A stretch of DNA of 64,000 nt. Origin: Gracilaria gracilis (Eukaryota > Rhodophyta > Florideophyceae > Gracilariales > Gracilariaceae). Positions 37,031 through 49,290 of this stretch are shown piece after piece; positions within the stretch are counted from its first letter, which is position 1; each line of letters starts with the position of its first letter. The notes below the pieces were generated by a model. The model saw only the letters and a program-made list of their open reading frames with translations, was not told the origin of the DNA and ran no database searches. The position numbers and the translations under genes were made by a program. The DNA lies in contig JARGSG010000035.1 of NCBI GenBank assembly GCA_030374805.1, positions 248,001 to 312,000 on the forward strand, in the 5' to 3' direction.

Positions 37031-40000
37031 ATGAATCGATTTGTGTGTCCTCCGTGGTTTGACTGTGGGTTGCCCGTTGGGACACCCTGTGAGCCGTACA
37101 ACTATGCTGGCTCATAGAAAATCAGCTAATTCAAAGAGAAGAAGATTGAATCGCGGACGTTTTCGTTGGGGACCAAGATACGCTGTATCCGGAACAGGTT
37201 TGCACCATTTCGATTGTCTATACAGCCTCGTGGAACACGAATCAGAAGAAGAGTCTCCTTTCTCAGATAACAACATTCTCCTTGCTGCTAATACGCATCA
37301 ATTTGCTCCAAAATTTGAGCACAGAACGTGAAGGTCCATCTTCTGCACACCTCGAAATCTCATCATTGGATGTAGAAAGCCAGCCGAGAGCCTCAAATAT
37401 CGAAGCTGTTGTAAGTAGCGATAGCGCAATGGAAAATGAAGGTGCTACATCTCGTCATGGTCCTACAAACCGTAACAATTATGACAACCCTGAACTTTCA
37501 GCTTTCCCGCCAGCTGATGCTGCAGGCATGCACCACCCATTACACAATTTCTCTGTTCCGGAATATCTTCCAGAGCAGACACAGACTGGCAACCCTGAAA
37601 TGTTCTCCAATATCTCTGTCGCAATCAATAGCAGCAACCAATATGAAGATAGCAATTTCGATGAAGGTTCAAAAGAGAAGGAAATCAACCGCTTTGACGC
37701 TCCCACACGATTAGAAGGTCTCCGTGGCTGGATCATGGAAAAAAGGGGATGGCTAGAGCTTTTTCAGAAACAAGGTCTTGAAGTCGCTGTAATGGATGAG
37801 ATATTGAGAATGCTTGCAGCGCCTTGTCGCTCTTGGAAAACAGTCGTTAGTTTCGTCAATAGGTCAACTGGGCTCTTACACAGCTTGAAAACATATGCAA
37901 TCTGTCCTTGGCATATGTGCTTTCCATCTCTTGATGGGGGAGCTTATAATAACAACAAGTGCTCTGAGTGCGGAGCGTCCGGCCCACTGCAAAAGCCATT
38001 TATCCATTCCGTTTGTTACATTCCCCTTCTTCCGAGACTGGAGGGGATTGTGGGCAGTACAGCTCTCTACCAGCAGCTCTTTGCCTACCGAGATGAAATG
38101 GAGAAAAAAGGGGCGTACTCTGATGTTTTTCATGGTTTGGCTTTTGATCGAATCCTGAAGAAACATGGAGATGGAGAGCTATACAATGATGTGTTCTTGT
38201 CCATCTCAACGGATGGGTTTCAGCCTTTCAAGAATAATTCTACAAACACTTGGATGATAATCGCCATTTTACTCAATCTGCCACCAAATCAGCGCTACAT
38301 GACGCGAAATATTATTCCCCTTATGTTCGTTGCTGGGCCGCGAGAGCCGAAGAATCTGGAGTCATACCTCGTTCCCCTCGTTGATGAAGTTAAGCGGATC
38401 TATGAATCAGGAGTTGCACTTCTGCGCTTCTACGATGGAACACGGCGTAAAGTGCGTATCCATATCTTGGCAATACAAGGAGACACACCAGCAGTCTCCA
38501 AACTTGCGGGCCTGACTGGACATATAGAAAAGCATCCCTGTCGATCCTGCAACGTTCAAGGTCTATATATTGCTCGTCACAGAGGTTATTACTGCCCATC
38601 TCAAATCTTGGATAACACTTGATCGAGAAGTGTCATATATAATCCTTCCAGGTTGTCGATTCGTGACGCTGTAAGTATTGAGAATGCTATACTGCAGATT
38701 TTTAACTGTGTCAATCAAGTTCAGAGAACAAATGTGGCAAGAGAGACTGGAATTAAACGCCGTTCCGGTCTATGTCATCTTCCCAACATCTTGCCGTACA
38801 AATCTTTCCCTCATTACACAATGCAACTGTTCTACAACATTCAAAAAGAGCTTCTGTTGATCCTCACAAGTGAAATAAAGGACGAATTTGTGCTTGGTGA
38901 AAGTAGCATCAAACGTCTTGACGAAGAGCTAAAGAATTGGGCAACAACAATATCAGGACAGCTGATACAACGGAAACCGAGAGCACTAAGCAATTTTATG
39001 TCATGGAAAGCGGCAGAACATAAGTCTTTTACAATATGCTATGCGATGGTGCTGATGGACGGGTATCTTCCCCACTTGTACATGAAGGGTATTGGGGATT
39101 TTGCGGAGCTTGTTGATATTTGTAGTCGGGCATCACTGACTGAAGAAGACACTCGACGAGTAGGACAACTTTCTTTACGATTTCTGCGCCACTTTGAGAG
39201 ACACTATTACAACTACTCAGAAGATCGTGTGCATATGTGTAAGTCAGTGTTCCACATGCTCCTCCACCTCGAGGAAACCATACGAGAACATGGACCACTG
39301 ATATGTGTTTCTCAATACTGTATGGAGAGATCAATTGGTTGGAGCGTCGATCGCCTCAATGCACGTCATAGAGCGGCAGAGTCAATGCTCAATACTTCTT
39401 TATTTTGAGAGGCATGCAGAATATTTTACAGTCAGCCATTCGACGATAATGACGATCACTATATGTCCACTACACGACACGGAGGACATGAATTACTTGG
39501 GTTAGAAAACGAAGAAGAGGCGGAATGCTCGGAACGGATAGAGAGGATTAGAGAACTTGTCAGGCGGTACCTAGTTCGTAAGTACGACGGAATGAGTATT
39601 GCCCAGGCACGGTCCAGTACAAGCAACATTATGTCATTCAAGAAGTGGAAATGCGTGCGCTTTTTGCGTGGTTCAGAAACACAAGTTGCTCAGGTATATG
39701 ACGGATTAGAAAGAACGCAACAGCGAGGAAACGGTGTCCGTATGAATTGTTTTGTGGCGGTCGAGATGAATGAAGACGAAAGGACTGTGGATGTGTACTA
39801 CGGGAGACTAAGGAAATTGTTGACATTTGACCTTTCGAATGCAGAGGAAATAGAAGAGCTGAAGCAATTCCCGTGGAGGACATCCTATGAGCTTGAAACC
39901 TTGGAATGGGCCAGAGGATTACGAAGGGGACCTCAAGGTCAGGTGTGTAAAATTTCAAAAGTGTATAATGTCTTTCTAAGTGAGACTGCAGAAGACATAA

Positions 40001-40200
40001 CCATCATCAAACGACTCGTCGCTGTGGTAGAACATGGGGCACCTAGATTTCCACCGAGTCTGGCTTCCGGCAGCAGCGCCACATCTCATGGTGGAGAGAC
40101 TAGATCCAACTTTATTGACGATGATCTTCGTGGGGAACATCTTCTAGATGACAAACCCTCACCTTTCGACGGCATGATCAGAAGACTTCGAGGAATTTAA
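37031..40200 (+). pseudogene. CACTA/EnSpm-like transposase (tnp2 type), copy 2
   Basis: The N-terminal part (MNRFVCPPWFDCGLPVGTPC, with Cys residues) shifts frame near 37100 and again near 37320. From 37282 to 40200 one frame is open except for TGA at 38620-38622 and 39406-39408. The tnp2 core reads FLSISTDGFQPFKNN (catalytic Asp), NTWMIIAILLNLPPNQRYM, NIIPLMFVAGPREPKNLESY, RVPCRSC-type Cys pair (HPCRSCNVQGLYI) and MLLHLEETIREHGP. The last part (39463-40200) contains a YYGRLRKLLTFDL block comparable to YYGRVFFFF of copy 1. The upstream (SDNNILL) and downstream frames are consistent with one protein of about 1000 residues. The two copies are clearly different subfamilies. Confidence 0.75.
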
Positions 40201-41331
40201 ATGGAAAGGACGCTTTGTGTAGGAATTGATGGATTTCTTCTTTATTAATGAGTTTAATCTTACGAGGGTTGGAATAATGAATCAGTGAGTTCGTCAATGT
40301 GGAGCAATCCCGTGCCTACAAGTAGCGTAGAAGGCTGCTCCAGTTTTATGAAGATGAGAACGCACTACCAACTAAACATAGCTTTTAGTAATCCAGCAAT
40401 GCAAGTCTTCTATTTCGACACCAGCATCATTCCCAGAAAAGGTCAATGTCACGCATGTGCTTTTTCAACTTTTCCATGAGGGTGTCAGATAGGAAGGTAT
40501 TCACGCCACAAAAGGATAGTAAAACTAATTGGATCGACTCAGAAAGGAGTACAAGCACAATACAGAGATGTTATTTCTTCAGCATGTTGGCATCGTCAAT
40601 AAATTATATTTATTTTACTTACTGTACTCTTCTTGCGTTCTATTATGTCCGTATATTTCTGTTAGGTTATCTTCAAGGGAACCGTTGTTGTAAACCATGG
40701 TGATAATACGCCCTCTACCTATGAAAAACTACCATGATTGTAGAAGGGAGGAAGAATGGATGGAAGGACATTGCGACGAGTTTATTTGAAGGTATGGGCT
40801 GTTGGAAGCTGTCCAGTGTTGGTAGCGTTGAAAACAAAATTGTATACATGTAAGGGAGTGAGAAGAGATTTAAGTAGAGGTAAGGGCTGTTCTTGTGTTC
40901 ATGGGAAAAATTGTTCCAGGGGACAAGGGGATTTGTATGATTAGTTATGAAAAGACATGGGCAGCAGGATTGTAGTGGCGGTAGGGCCGAAGAGTGTGTT
41001 TATGAGAAGGAATGCAGTGAAGTAAAGAATAGAAAGTGAGAGTCCATGGTACCGTTGGTATTTAAGAGTTGGTGCATTGGGGGCTTCAATGGGATATGGT
41101 ATGGACAAAAGGGGGGAAATTGTGGGGATTTCTAAGAAAAAAAGGAAATCGTGCGGAATAGCGGGAAATATGAGTGGATATGAATCAGGTACAAATGGTC
41201 CTGCAGCGCAAGTAGGTAGGTGGCAGACAGTGCTACAGGTGTGCGGAGTGGGGGAGAGTGCTACAACAGGTGGGTTCATCTCTCTTGTTCTTATCTATCT
41301 CCGTTATCGTGAACCGCCGTTTATTTCTGCG
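40201..41331. other. Intergenic, no gene recognised
   Basis: Short frames without credible homology. The right end of CACTA-like unit 2 may lie here but was not found. Confidence 0.4.
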
Positions 41332-42284
41332 ATGTCGAATGGGTACATCAAGAACGAGAACCTAGTGGCTCTGCTTCATTGGACGGAGGTACCAGAGACG
41401 CCACCGGGAAGGAAGGAGGAGGGTGAGGACAAGGTTTGAATGGCGGAGAAGGAGGGAAGTGAGGATGGAGAGGGGGGTGGGGATGATGAGGATGGAGGGG
41501 ATGGGGGACCGGAGAGGAGGTTTGGGGCGGAGATGGAGGAGCGGTTGAGGAGGTTTTGAGGAGAACTGAAGGAGCATTAGGACGACTGGCTTTTTGATAT
41601 CGTGAGTGAGATGGGAGGGGTGGTGCTGAGCGTGTCGGAGATTGGGGTGCAAATGGATTTGATTTCGACGATTCTAGGAAGGATGAACTTGGCTGGAGTG
41701 GAGACTGGAAGGCATGTGATTGGGATGGTAGAGAACGTTGGGAGGGAGATGGTGAAGCTGAGAAGGAGAATAGGGGGCTGAGGGGACGTGTGGAGGTGTT
41801 GAAGGCGCAAGTGGGACAGGTGGAGAAGGCGTGCTAATTGTTGTTGGAGGTGAAGGAGCTGGTGAGGGAAGTAGGCGTTGGGAAGGAGGCGGGAAGAGAG
41901 AAAGAGTCATCGGTGACGCCTGGCACTCGTGGTGGATGTCGGTGTGTGAGGGGGAGGAGCGGAGAAGGAAATGGAGGGAAGGTTGGTAGTAGTCGGCTGA
42001 GGAAGAGGCGAAAGGGTGGGGTGATGGTGGACAAGGATGAGGAGGTGTGTGTGCCGCGGCAGCTGCCGGGTGGAGGGCCACTAGTTGGGTTTGGTAGTGC
42101 GGCGGCGGCTGTGCGAACGGCGGAGTGCATAGTGGAAGAGCAGTAAGAGAAGAGGTTCGGAGGGATTGGGAGCCGGTTTGGGGCTAGGAGGGTGTACGAG
42201 AATGGAGAGAATGTGCCGCTGGAGTTCTTCAACTTGACATTTAGGGAAACTGATACTCAGGATCCGAATGCAGGGTTGGAATGA
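41332..42284 (+). pseudogene. Coiled-coil protein gene (gag-like?), decayed
   Basis: It starts MSNGYIKNENLVALLHWTEV and continues in one frame through TGA 41437, TGA 41557 and TAG 41578 to a frameshift near 41775. The new frame has TAA 41835 and TAA 42144 and stops at 42282-42284. A highly acidic stretch (EDGEGGGDDEDGG) is followed by an amphipathic coiled coil (WLFDIVSEMGGVVLSVSEIG, then RVEVLKAQVGQVEKA and LLLEVKELVREVG). The C-terminal block is RFGGIGSRFGARRVYENG and VPLEFFNLTFRETD. Architecture suggests a gag-like or helper protein of a mobile element. Pro/Ser-rich frames on the opposite strand are shadows. Confidence 0.45.
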
Positions 42285-42359
42285 GGGGGCGCTAGTGGTG
42301 GGGTCGTAATTTTTTAGAGTGTTTTTGACGAATGTCGGGAATGTAAGGTTACGAGCGGT

Positions 42360-42556
42360 GGCAAGGGAACTGCAAACTAGCCTTCAACTCCAGTAGGTGA
42401 TGTTTGAACTGCACTGGTCGGAAACGTAATTTCCAGAAAAAAATTTTTTTGCCTTGCCAACTAGCGCAAACTGCAAAAATGCTAGTTTGTTTGGACTTTT
42501 ATTTTCACAACTAGCGATCTAGCATACTAAACTAGCATTCCGAGAACACCGACGAA
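42360..42556. repeat. Sequence related to the TIR of the 1-3819 element
   Basis: The stretch has several CTAGTTTG/CAAACTAGC units and ends AACTAGCATTCCGAGAACACCGACG (42532-42556). This is close to the inner edge motif GCATTCCnATAACACCGACG of the TIRs at 2553 and 3366. It abuts the 3' end of the copia-like element, so the two may have become joined by insertion, or the motif may belong to the LTR. Confidence 0.45.
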
Positions 42557-42665
42557 CGAATAGGTCACTTGGTGAAAGAAAGACCTTGCTCTGTGTCCGT
42601 CGCCACACGCCCCCCCCACGGCGTGAGAGAGGCGATAGGTGTTGCATACTGGGAGAGCAAGGCTT

Positions 42666-43840
42666 TTAAACCGTTGGGCTTTTAATTTCTTTGTCAAAAT
42701 GTCGGCTAGCATAGTTGTGGCGGGAAATTTGCGACACTTGAATATGTTTTGCGTGAACGGTTTCAAGAATATGAAAGTGTGGCATATCAATATACTTGCG
42801 TCGCCGGGTTGGAGAATGTGAGTTTGCCATGAGTACGGCCGCCTGGTTGTCTATATGGAGAGAAGTATAGGAGCGGGGAAGCAAATTGAGTTCTTGCAGT
42901 AGTCAGCGTGTCCAGATGATTTCTTGGACTGCTTGGGATGCCACAATGTACTCCGCATCGCATGGGGAGAGCCCAATTGTAAATTGCAAAGAGCGTCGCT
43001 ACGAGACAGGAGTGTTATTCAACAGAAGGACGTGGCCAGATACCGATCATCAGTTCGAACTGTTGTTCGCAAAATCAGCTTCCGTGCAGCATTCTAGTGC
43101 CGGTGATATGCCATAGGAGAAGAACAATCCGTTTCATATGGTGCAGTAGAGGTAGCGTGCAAGTCTTTTGAGTATGATCCAGTCATGCTGCGTGGGTTGG
43201 CGCCGTGAATGTGCCAATGCACTAGTGAAGAAAGCGATATATGGTCGCGTAGAATCTGCGATATAACGGATTGTGCCCAGAATCTCCTGGTAGACTTTTC
43301 GGACATGTGGATCTACAGTTTTGGATGGATGGGGATTCTGTGTGTCTAGGCTATCTGTGTACGGAGTGTTCAAAACATTTGTGTTTTTCGCATTTTTGAT
43401 GCCACAGTCTCAATTAGATGGTTTTGATGGATGCGGGAACTGTGTGGAGTATAGTCAAAAATCCATCCGATGTACTTTGTGGAGCGGCCAAGGCGCGTGA
43501 CATCGTACTTGGATCTCACCACATTTGCCGGTTCGTCAGAGAGTGATGCGCGGGATGAGGCTGATAAGAAGTCATCTGTGATGACAGCAATGATTATGTA
43601 TCCTTTGGGTGATATTCGGTAAAAGATGTTTGGATTGGAGTTGAGAAAAGTGTACCCATTTGAGTTAACGTTTTGTAAGAGGCCGTTGGCATAAATGAAG
43701 GCAGTGGGTGGTGTACTATAGAGGTTTCCAATGAGTTCACCAACTTGTTGAGGATGCTTGAACGATCTCTCGAAGCGCCGTGGTTCACGAATATTCACTG
43801 GTTTCTGGTTCTCATACATTTCATGCAGGTATGCGATCAT
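42666..43840 (-). pseudogene. Copia-type reverse transcriptase and RNase H remnants
   Basis: The reverse transcriptase part has FYRISPKGYIIIAVITDDF (catalytic-site region), KYDVTRLGRSTKYIGW, and HVRKVYQEILGTIRYIADST with WIILKRLARYLY. RNase H has AEYIVASQAVQEIIWTR, a TGA at 42903-42905, and SLHIDNQAAVLMANS, then SPTRRRKYIDMPHFHI. In the last block, DNQAA and the following RRRKYID spacing match copia RNase H. Several frames are needed, so it is inactive. Confidence 0.7.
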
Positions 43841-44544
43841 GATGTCGAAATGCTCAAGACAAAGGCGCTGTTGTGCTGCAAAGGAGATAAGGATTGGTGT
43901 GGTGCAATTTCTATGTCGTAGGATGCCACGTTGTCGGGGTTGAAGTGCTCGTTTGGAAGCATGAAGTCACGGCGAATGGCGTAGCGTGCTTTGCGACCGG
44001 TGATTGCATTGGATGGCGAGGTCTTGTATCGTTACTGCACTACGTTAGGAATGGGTTTCTTATTTGGTGGCATGTTTGTCGTCCATCAAACTGCTCCCAT
44101 GTTGTCGAGTTAGTCTAGTTCGTTGTTGTGGGCTGTTTTCCATATAGCGGAGTCAAGGATATTAAGAAGCCCGATTTCCGGATTCCAGAAGAGAAGTGAT
44201 TTGGTTGATTGAGCACGGTATTGCACCAAATGCCCTGGCGAGGGTGGTACAGGAATCAGCACGGGTGGTCGTAGGGCCGAAAATGTAATAACTGGCAAGA
44301 TTGCTCAAGATTCAGAAGTATGTTCCATGATTTGATGTATGAGGGGTTCAATGAGTTTAGGTACCGTGCAGCGTCTGCATGGCGTTGCAGTTTCCATTTC
44401 TTTGGATGGAGACGTGGTATTCTTCCAAGGTGCCCAAATGTGAAGATACGCGAGAGACTGGAGTGATGTCCGTACCATGACGTATATGGAAGATTGCGAC
44501 GGAGGAGTAATATTTGAGATTGTACTTGAAGGCAGAAACAGTGG

Positions 44545-45402
44545 CTACGTTCTCCCAGGAAGTGAGGGTGGGCGATTGTGTAACAGTGATGCAAGTGCAG
44601 TGTAGAGAAGCGAACCATTGACTCTTTCGGAAAGAGAGTTCTCTTGTGGAGAATATGGAACGATTGGATAAATACAGATGCCAGGAGTAGCAAGGGAGTG
44701 TTTGAAACCTTTCGATGTCAGTTCCTTGGCATTGTCGCGGCGGAAAGGGAGAGGGTGCTTGTTGTGGGTTCCATATATCTCAGTGAAGATCTCGAGGAGT
44801 TTTGAAAGGGCCCCTGCGCGAGTTTTTAACAAGACGACATGAAGGAACCAGGAGCCCTTGTCAATGACTACTGGTATGGGGCTGTGTCTCTGTCTCGACA
44901 GGGGATTGAGGGGCTCCCACATGTCGATAGATGTGTAGACTTCGGGAGGGTGGTTGTGAGTTGTACGGCGATGTGGTTGGAGTTTTGATTGGGATTCTCG
45001 ACACCCACGCCAGTAAAGTGCAGGAGGATTGTTGCGGAGTGTGTCAGGAAGGTGGGGTAGTAACCGGTGTTTGGCAATGAGATGGAGTGCATTCGGATAC
45101 ATGTGGCCAAATCTAAGGAACCATTTCATGAAATCGTATGTAACCGATGAAGGGGAAAGGACTGGCTGTGGGAGAGAAGTGGATAGCCATGGTAGAGACT
45201 GATCTGTCGCACGAGACGGTAGTGATGAAATGTTCTGTCGCACGAGACGGTAGTGATGAAATGTTGCGGATGCGGCTTGGTGGGAGAGGTTTGATTGTGA
45301 GAGTGTCTGGCGGATTGCTTCGAGTGTTGGTTTCTTTGGGTCATGATGATCGCGCTCTAGAGGCTGTAGTGCGGGCACCAAAGGCATGATGGGCATCGCC
45401 AA
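44545..45402 (-). pseudogene. Copia-type integrase remnant
   Basis: A 285-codon frame. A preceding zinc-finger-like region is degraded (HxxxxH-type residues replaced by Ser/His-rich sequence). The core reads YTSIDMWEPLNPLSRQ (first Asp), RRDNAKELTSKGFKHSL (second Asp) and PYSPQENSLSERVNGSL (Glu), the integrase DDE triad arrangement. Between 44694 and 44545 the reading remains open, but adjacent domains lie in other frames. It is the best preserved part of the element. Confidence 0.7.
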
Positions 45403-45438
45403 GGACTTACTGGTTTTTAAACAAGGGCGAAGTTGCGA

Positions 45439-46990
45439 TTACCTCCTGTTTACGTTGTGGCCGACGGGGTCGGGTGACAGCCACTCTGGAGGCAATAAAA
45501 ACCACCTGATTGTAATGAGAGGCGAATGATTTAACCGAAAGGAGGTTGCGCTTGATACTGGGAGAGCGAAAGGTCTTTGAAATGTGTAGTCGCTTATGCG
45601 TCGTTGGGATCGTGATTGGTCCATGTTGTGCCATTGGAGACGTTTGACCATTGTCAGAGACCGTTTTAGTTTTTTTGTGATACTGGCATCATTGAGAAAT
45701 ACGGTGTCGCGACATGCGTGGGGTGGGAGGCGGAGTAAGAATGAACTTATAAAAGTTTGGTTGCGCGTCGCATTGTCCTCGCTATGCTCTAAATTGCTCA
45801 TGCGCAAGAGAAGTCTTTCGTGTAGATGTCGAGGAAGCGAACCAGATTCCGCAAGGTTAGCTTGGCCTTCTAGTTTGTACCTTTAATAATTACATTCATT
45901 GTTACTACGAGTAACATACCCATGGATATGACACCAGAGTCCATTGTAGCCGGCAGGTTGGGGATGATTATAGAACTGTTTGATATGAGTCCGAACGGGC
46001 CTCGGAGCAGACTGCATGATGCGAAGAGCACACGAGGCAGGATGGGAGGAGCCAATTCAGTGCATGGAGAGGTCGAGGAAGATGTATAGATGTTCTGCTG
46101 GATGAGTGTAGCCTGCTGTAGGCAATGTTTTAATTCTCGTATGGAAGCAGGAGGTGATCTTGCAATGACAATTGCCAATTGGTAAAATTCTGGATTAGAA
46201 TTTGAGCCATAGATGGAGTACGTCACAGTGGTTTGTTCGTCGGATATGTTGGAAAATTCGGCGTTCAACATTTTGGTGCGGATTAAAAGGTGCTGTGAGA
46301 TGTAATCTTTGATGTTCGTGCCCGAGGTAATATAACGGATCGGGATTTGGAATCAAGAGCATTGTGGGTTTTTACGTTGGACTGGCGAACATGGTTGGAT
46401 ATGATGTTGATGATTTGAAATGGAGACTTTGTTAATGTTTTTGTTGGAGGTTGTTAAATTATTTTCTCCGGTATGCTTTGCATCATGAGAGCTTTGACTT
46501 TGTAGGTCTTTTTCGTGTGTAGATCTAATTCCGCTGGATCTTGTTGAGCAGAAAGCTCACCTAAGAGGATGGCGTTGGCATCGATAAGTGCTGCATTGAT
46601 CGTCAATGCTTCTTCCCGGAAGGTAAAGGTTCTTCAGGACAATTTGGGTTGTTATAATGACTCCATGACATGAGAAGTCTTTGGTGGAGATTGTGCAGCA
46701 ACTGAGATGGTGGCAGTGAGGGATTCGTTCTCGAGAATTCTGCATTTATGCAGTAGATCTTGGATATATTGTTCTCCTTTTGATCTGTCTTGTTGCCGCA
46801 AGAATTCGGATGGTCTTTCGGAGATTGATGCAGGTGCTGGGTCCATAACCTGTGAAAACAACAGATGCTCCGGAACCCGACGGCGTAGTGTTGGGTTGCG
46901 AGGTGCCTTATGGTGGAAGCCACCAGCTCCGTGTGTATCCTGGATAGCTGTGCCCGTCACCACAAATATATAACAGTCCCCGAATGTCAC
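45439..46990 (-). pseudogene. Copia-type gag/protease region, decayed
   Basis: Frames 46990-46557, 46271-45870 and 45807-45439 carry pieces without a single long frame. A likely gag start is MDPAPASISERPSEFLRQQD (about 46845), with a Gln/Glu/Lys-rich helical region after it. The 45807-45439 piece includes a block with RLQWHNMDQSRS. Individual domains beyond a gag-like helical composition are not certain. Assignment rests on the position upstream of integrase. Confidence 0.45.
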
Positions 46991-47985
46991 AAGCTCACCG
47001 TAAATCTAACAAGCGGGTAGCCATCGATCAAGTAGATATCACCCACTTTCAGACACCTGCTGAATAGTAGTATACCGCGAACACTGTGCCGATAGTAATG
47101 AGTAGAGCCATTACATCTTGTACCGTAAAAGTTACCGTCAAAGCTAACAAATTGAAAGCTACAAGAGCCAGTTTACAACGTGTACACGCAGTTAAAGGTG
47201 TGCAACATTTTTTCTTTTCTAAGATCTGGTTTTCGAAACAAATTCTTCCCTGAAGTGATCCTGTGCTCTTTTGAAATCATTTTTCACTCTAAATATCTCA
47301 CGCTAGCCGCTCAGCGATAGTGAGTAACCATATTGGTCTCTTACTCTATTATTTTGTCAGCGATGACCGCCCTTAGTACCTCAATTTACTGGAGCAGCCA
47401 CAAAGACGTTCGTATCTGACGGAAGCGCGAAAAATGACGCCGAAAACTATGTCAATACGGGACAGCCCTATGACCGTGTTTAAAACTTTTGATGAAAACG
47501 TTTTCAATTAAAGACGCAACAATACTTCGCGAAGTTGCTTGTGGGCGATAATTACATGTAAAGGATTTCATCACTTTCAATGCCAGCAAAAGGTACGGAC
47601 TTAACGACCCAAAGAATAGTTTGATCTTACTTTCGGAGATAAGAGCCATATGCAGGGAACATTGTGAGGCTATTCATGAGCGATTGCACCCCCGATGTAT
47701 TTGATAAGATGCCCTTCACCAGCGCTCATAGCAGATAGATGTGCGCAGCTGTTTTCAATTCAAGAGAACCATGTTCGTTTTCTTAAGTTCGTTATTCATT
47801 AATCTATTCCGTTGGATTTCCTGCCCAGAATAACCTCCACCAGTCAAGCTCTAGTATTTACTCTAGTCCTTTGATATAGTTCTTTGACTTTTGTAAACAG
47901 ATTGCACAATAATCGTTCAGAATAAAGTGGGAAACAAGTTTCAAGTGACTATTTCTCTCCAAGGAGCATCGGAGTTCCCTGCGAT
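46991..47985. other. Intergenic; possible 5' LTR region
   Basis: No gene recognised. If the copia-like element had an upstream LTR it should be here, but no matching copy was seen near 42.5 kb. Confidence 0.3.
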
Positions 47986-49290
47986 GTGACCAGCATTCTA
48001 AGTATTTCCCCTCATTCTTCCTACGCCATAGCGGCTGCAGCGCACAATTCGCTCATGCCTATCATTTGGCGCAACGTGGAGCGCAACAACAAGAATGCGG
48101 CGTTTAGTGCTATGGCTCAGAAATCGCTTTGCAGCACCTTCGGATCCACTGGATGCTGTGCTGGAGATACGCGAGTATATCTTGGCTGCCGTCAGTCGAC
48201 TCTATCGACAGGAAAACTAATTCTAGCTGTTAGTATAGCGTCACTCCAGGCGGCGACAATAGACCCAGCGCACGGTCGAAATGCCATTTGCTTCATGATT
48301 AAGATGCAGACCCTGATGTGCGACTAGATCCCAACAAGAATGACAGTATTACGAACCACTTCTTCAGCGCCCCATTCAAAACGACTTTCTGAGATTGTGA
48401 AGTGAGCGTCTCTCGCCGTATTTGCCTTCGATATCGAATATACGAAGAAGCCACTCTAATTCCCAGACGCCAAGGCTGGCGATCAGGTGATGATGATCTC
48501 TCGGATGGTTGACGACAAGAGCTTTTTGGGAATAGGCCGTGAGGCTGTGTCAAAGGGTATTGAAGACTTTGAATATCGGTCACATTCCGAGTGGCATGAT
48601 CAATTTGAAATTTATACTGAATTTCGTGAAAAGTCTTTGTCGCAAAGGTGCTTAAGCGAGGTGCGACGTGCCGCGCAACGCATTCTTGTCACGTACAATA
48701 GAGATTTATTTCACTGGCCGTTGGTTCAAACTCGGAAGTTCATGTTGAGTGCGGACATGAGCGAAGACATTTGCATTCGGTGTGAGACAGATCTTCGAAT
48801 GATCAAGCAGACAAATGAAAGGTCGGCCGTTCATATGGATGTCTTCAACTCGGTCGATTGAGATTCTTACTTTATGCAAGGGTCACGTGGCTTGAAAGCC
48901 GTTACCAAAGTGTTCCTCGGCTTCGAGCCGGAAGAGATTCTAACAGAAGAGGTGATGGCTGCTGCCATAGAGCGACCAGATGATATGGAAAATTACTCGG
49001 CATGCAATGCCATTTGTACGTATCACCTCTAAATGAAATATGTTCATCCGCCTATCTTTTCAGTGTGTAACGTCATGCCTCTCAACCCTAATGATCATCT
49101 GCGCAACGTTTCTGGTACATTGTGTGAAATTTTGCTCATGTGTTTGTCTCGTGATAGGCATATTTTAGCCCCAGAAATCAAAATGACAGTACAATTGGAA
49201 ACCTTACCGAAGTAAGTCGTTTTTTGGAATCTGAGACCTACATTGGTGGGCACATGGAAACTATACCAACGGGTGTTGTGGTATAATGCA
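47986..49290 (+). pseudogene. POLE: DNA polymerase epsilon catalytic subunit fragment
   Basis: POLE is the leading-strand replicative polymerase. Pieces match its N-terminal and exonuclease region: SLMPIIWRNVERN (48050), DPLDAVLEIREY (48143), VFAFDIEYTKKPL (exonuclease motif I, about 48418), MMISRMVDDKSFLG, RILVTYNRDLFHWPLVQTRK (motif II region), DSYFMQGSRGLKAVTK, MENYSACNAICTYHL, MKYVHPPIFSVC and LESETYIGGH. Stops occur after KKPL, at about 48859 (TGA before DSYF) and about 49030 (TAA before MKYV). Only about 400 of about 2200 codons are present. It is a truncated pseudogene. Confidence 0.85.

Larger units (their letters stand above)
42580..46990 (-). mobile_element. Ty1/copia-like LTR retrotransposon, broken
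   Basis: Reading on the minus strand, a gag-like region (about 46850-45440) is followed by integrase (45402-44545), reverse transcriptase (43840-43134) and RNase H (about 43060-42666). Integrase before reverse transcriptase is the order of the Ty1/copia group. No clear LTR pair was recognised; the 5' leader lies near 46850-46962. The many frame breaks show it is dead. Confidence 0.75.

Noticed and set aside
41674-42232. Pro-rich minus-strand ORFs of 135 and 132 codons
   Set aside because: Shadows of the coiled-coil gene on the plus strand, which gives protein-like blocks in one frame apart from stops.
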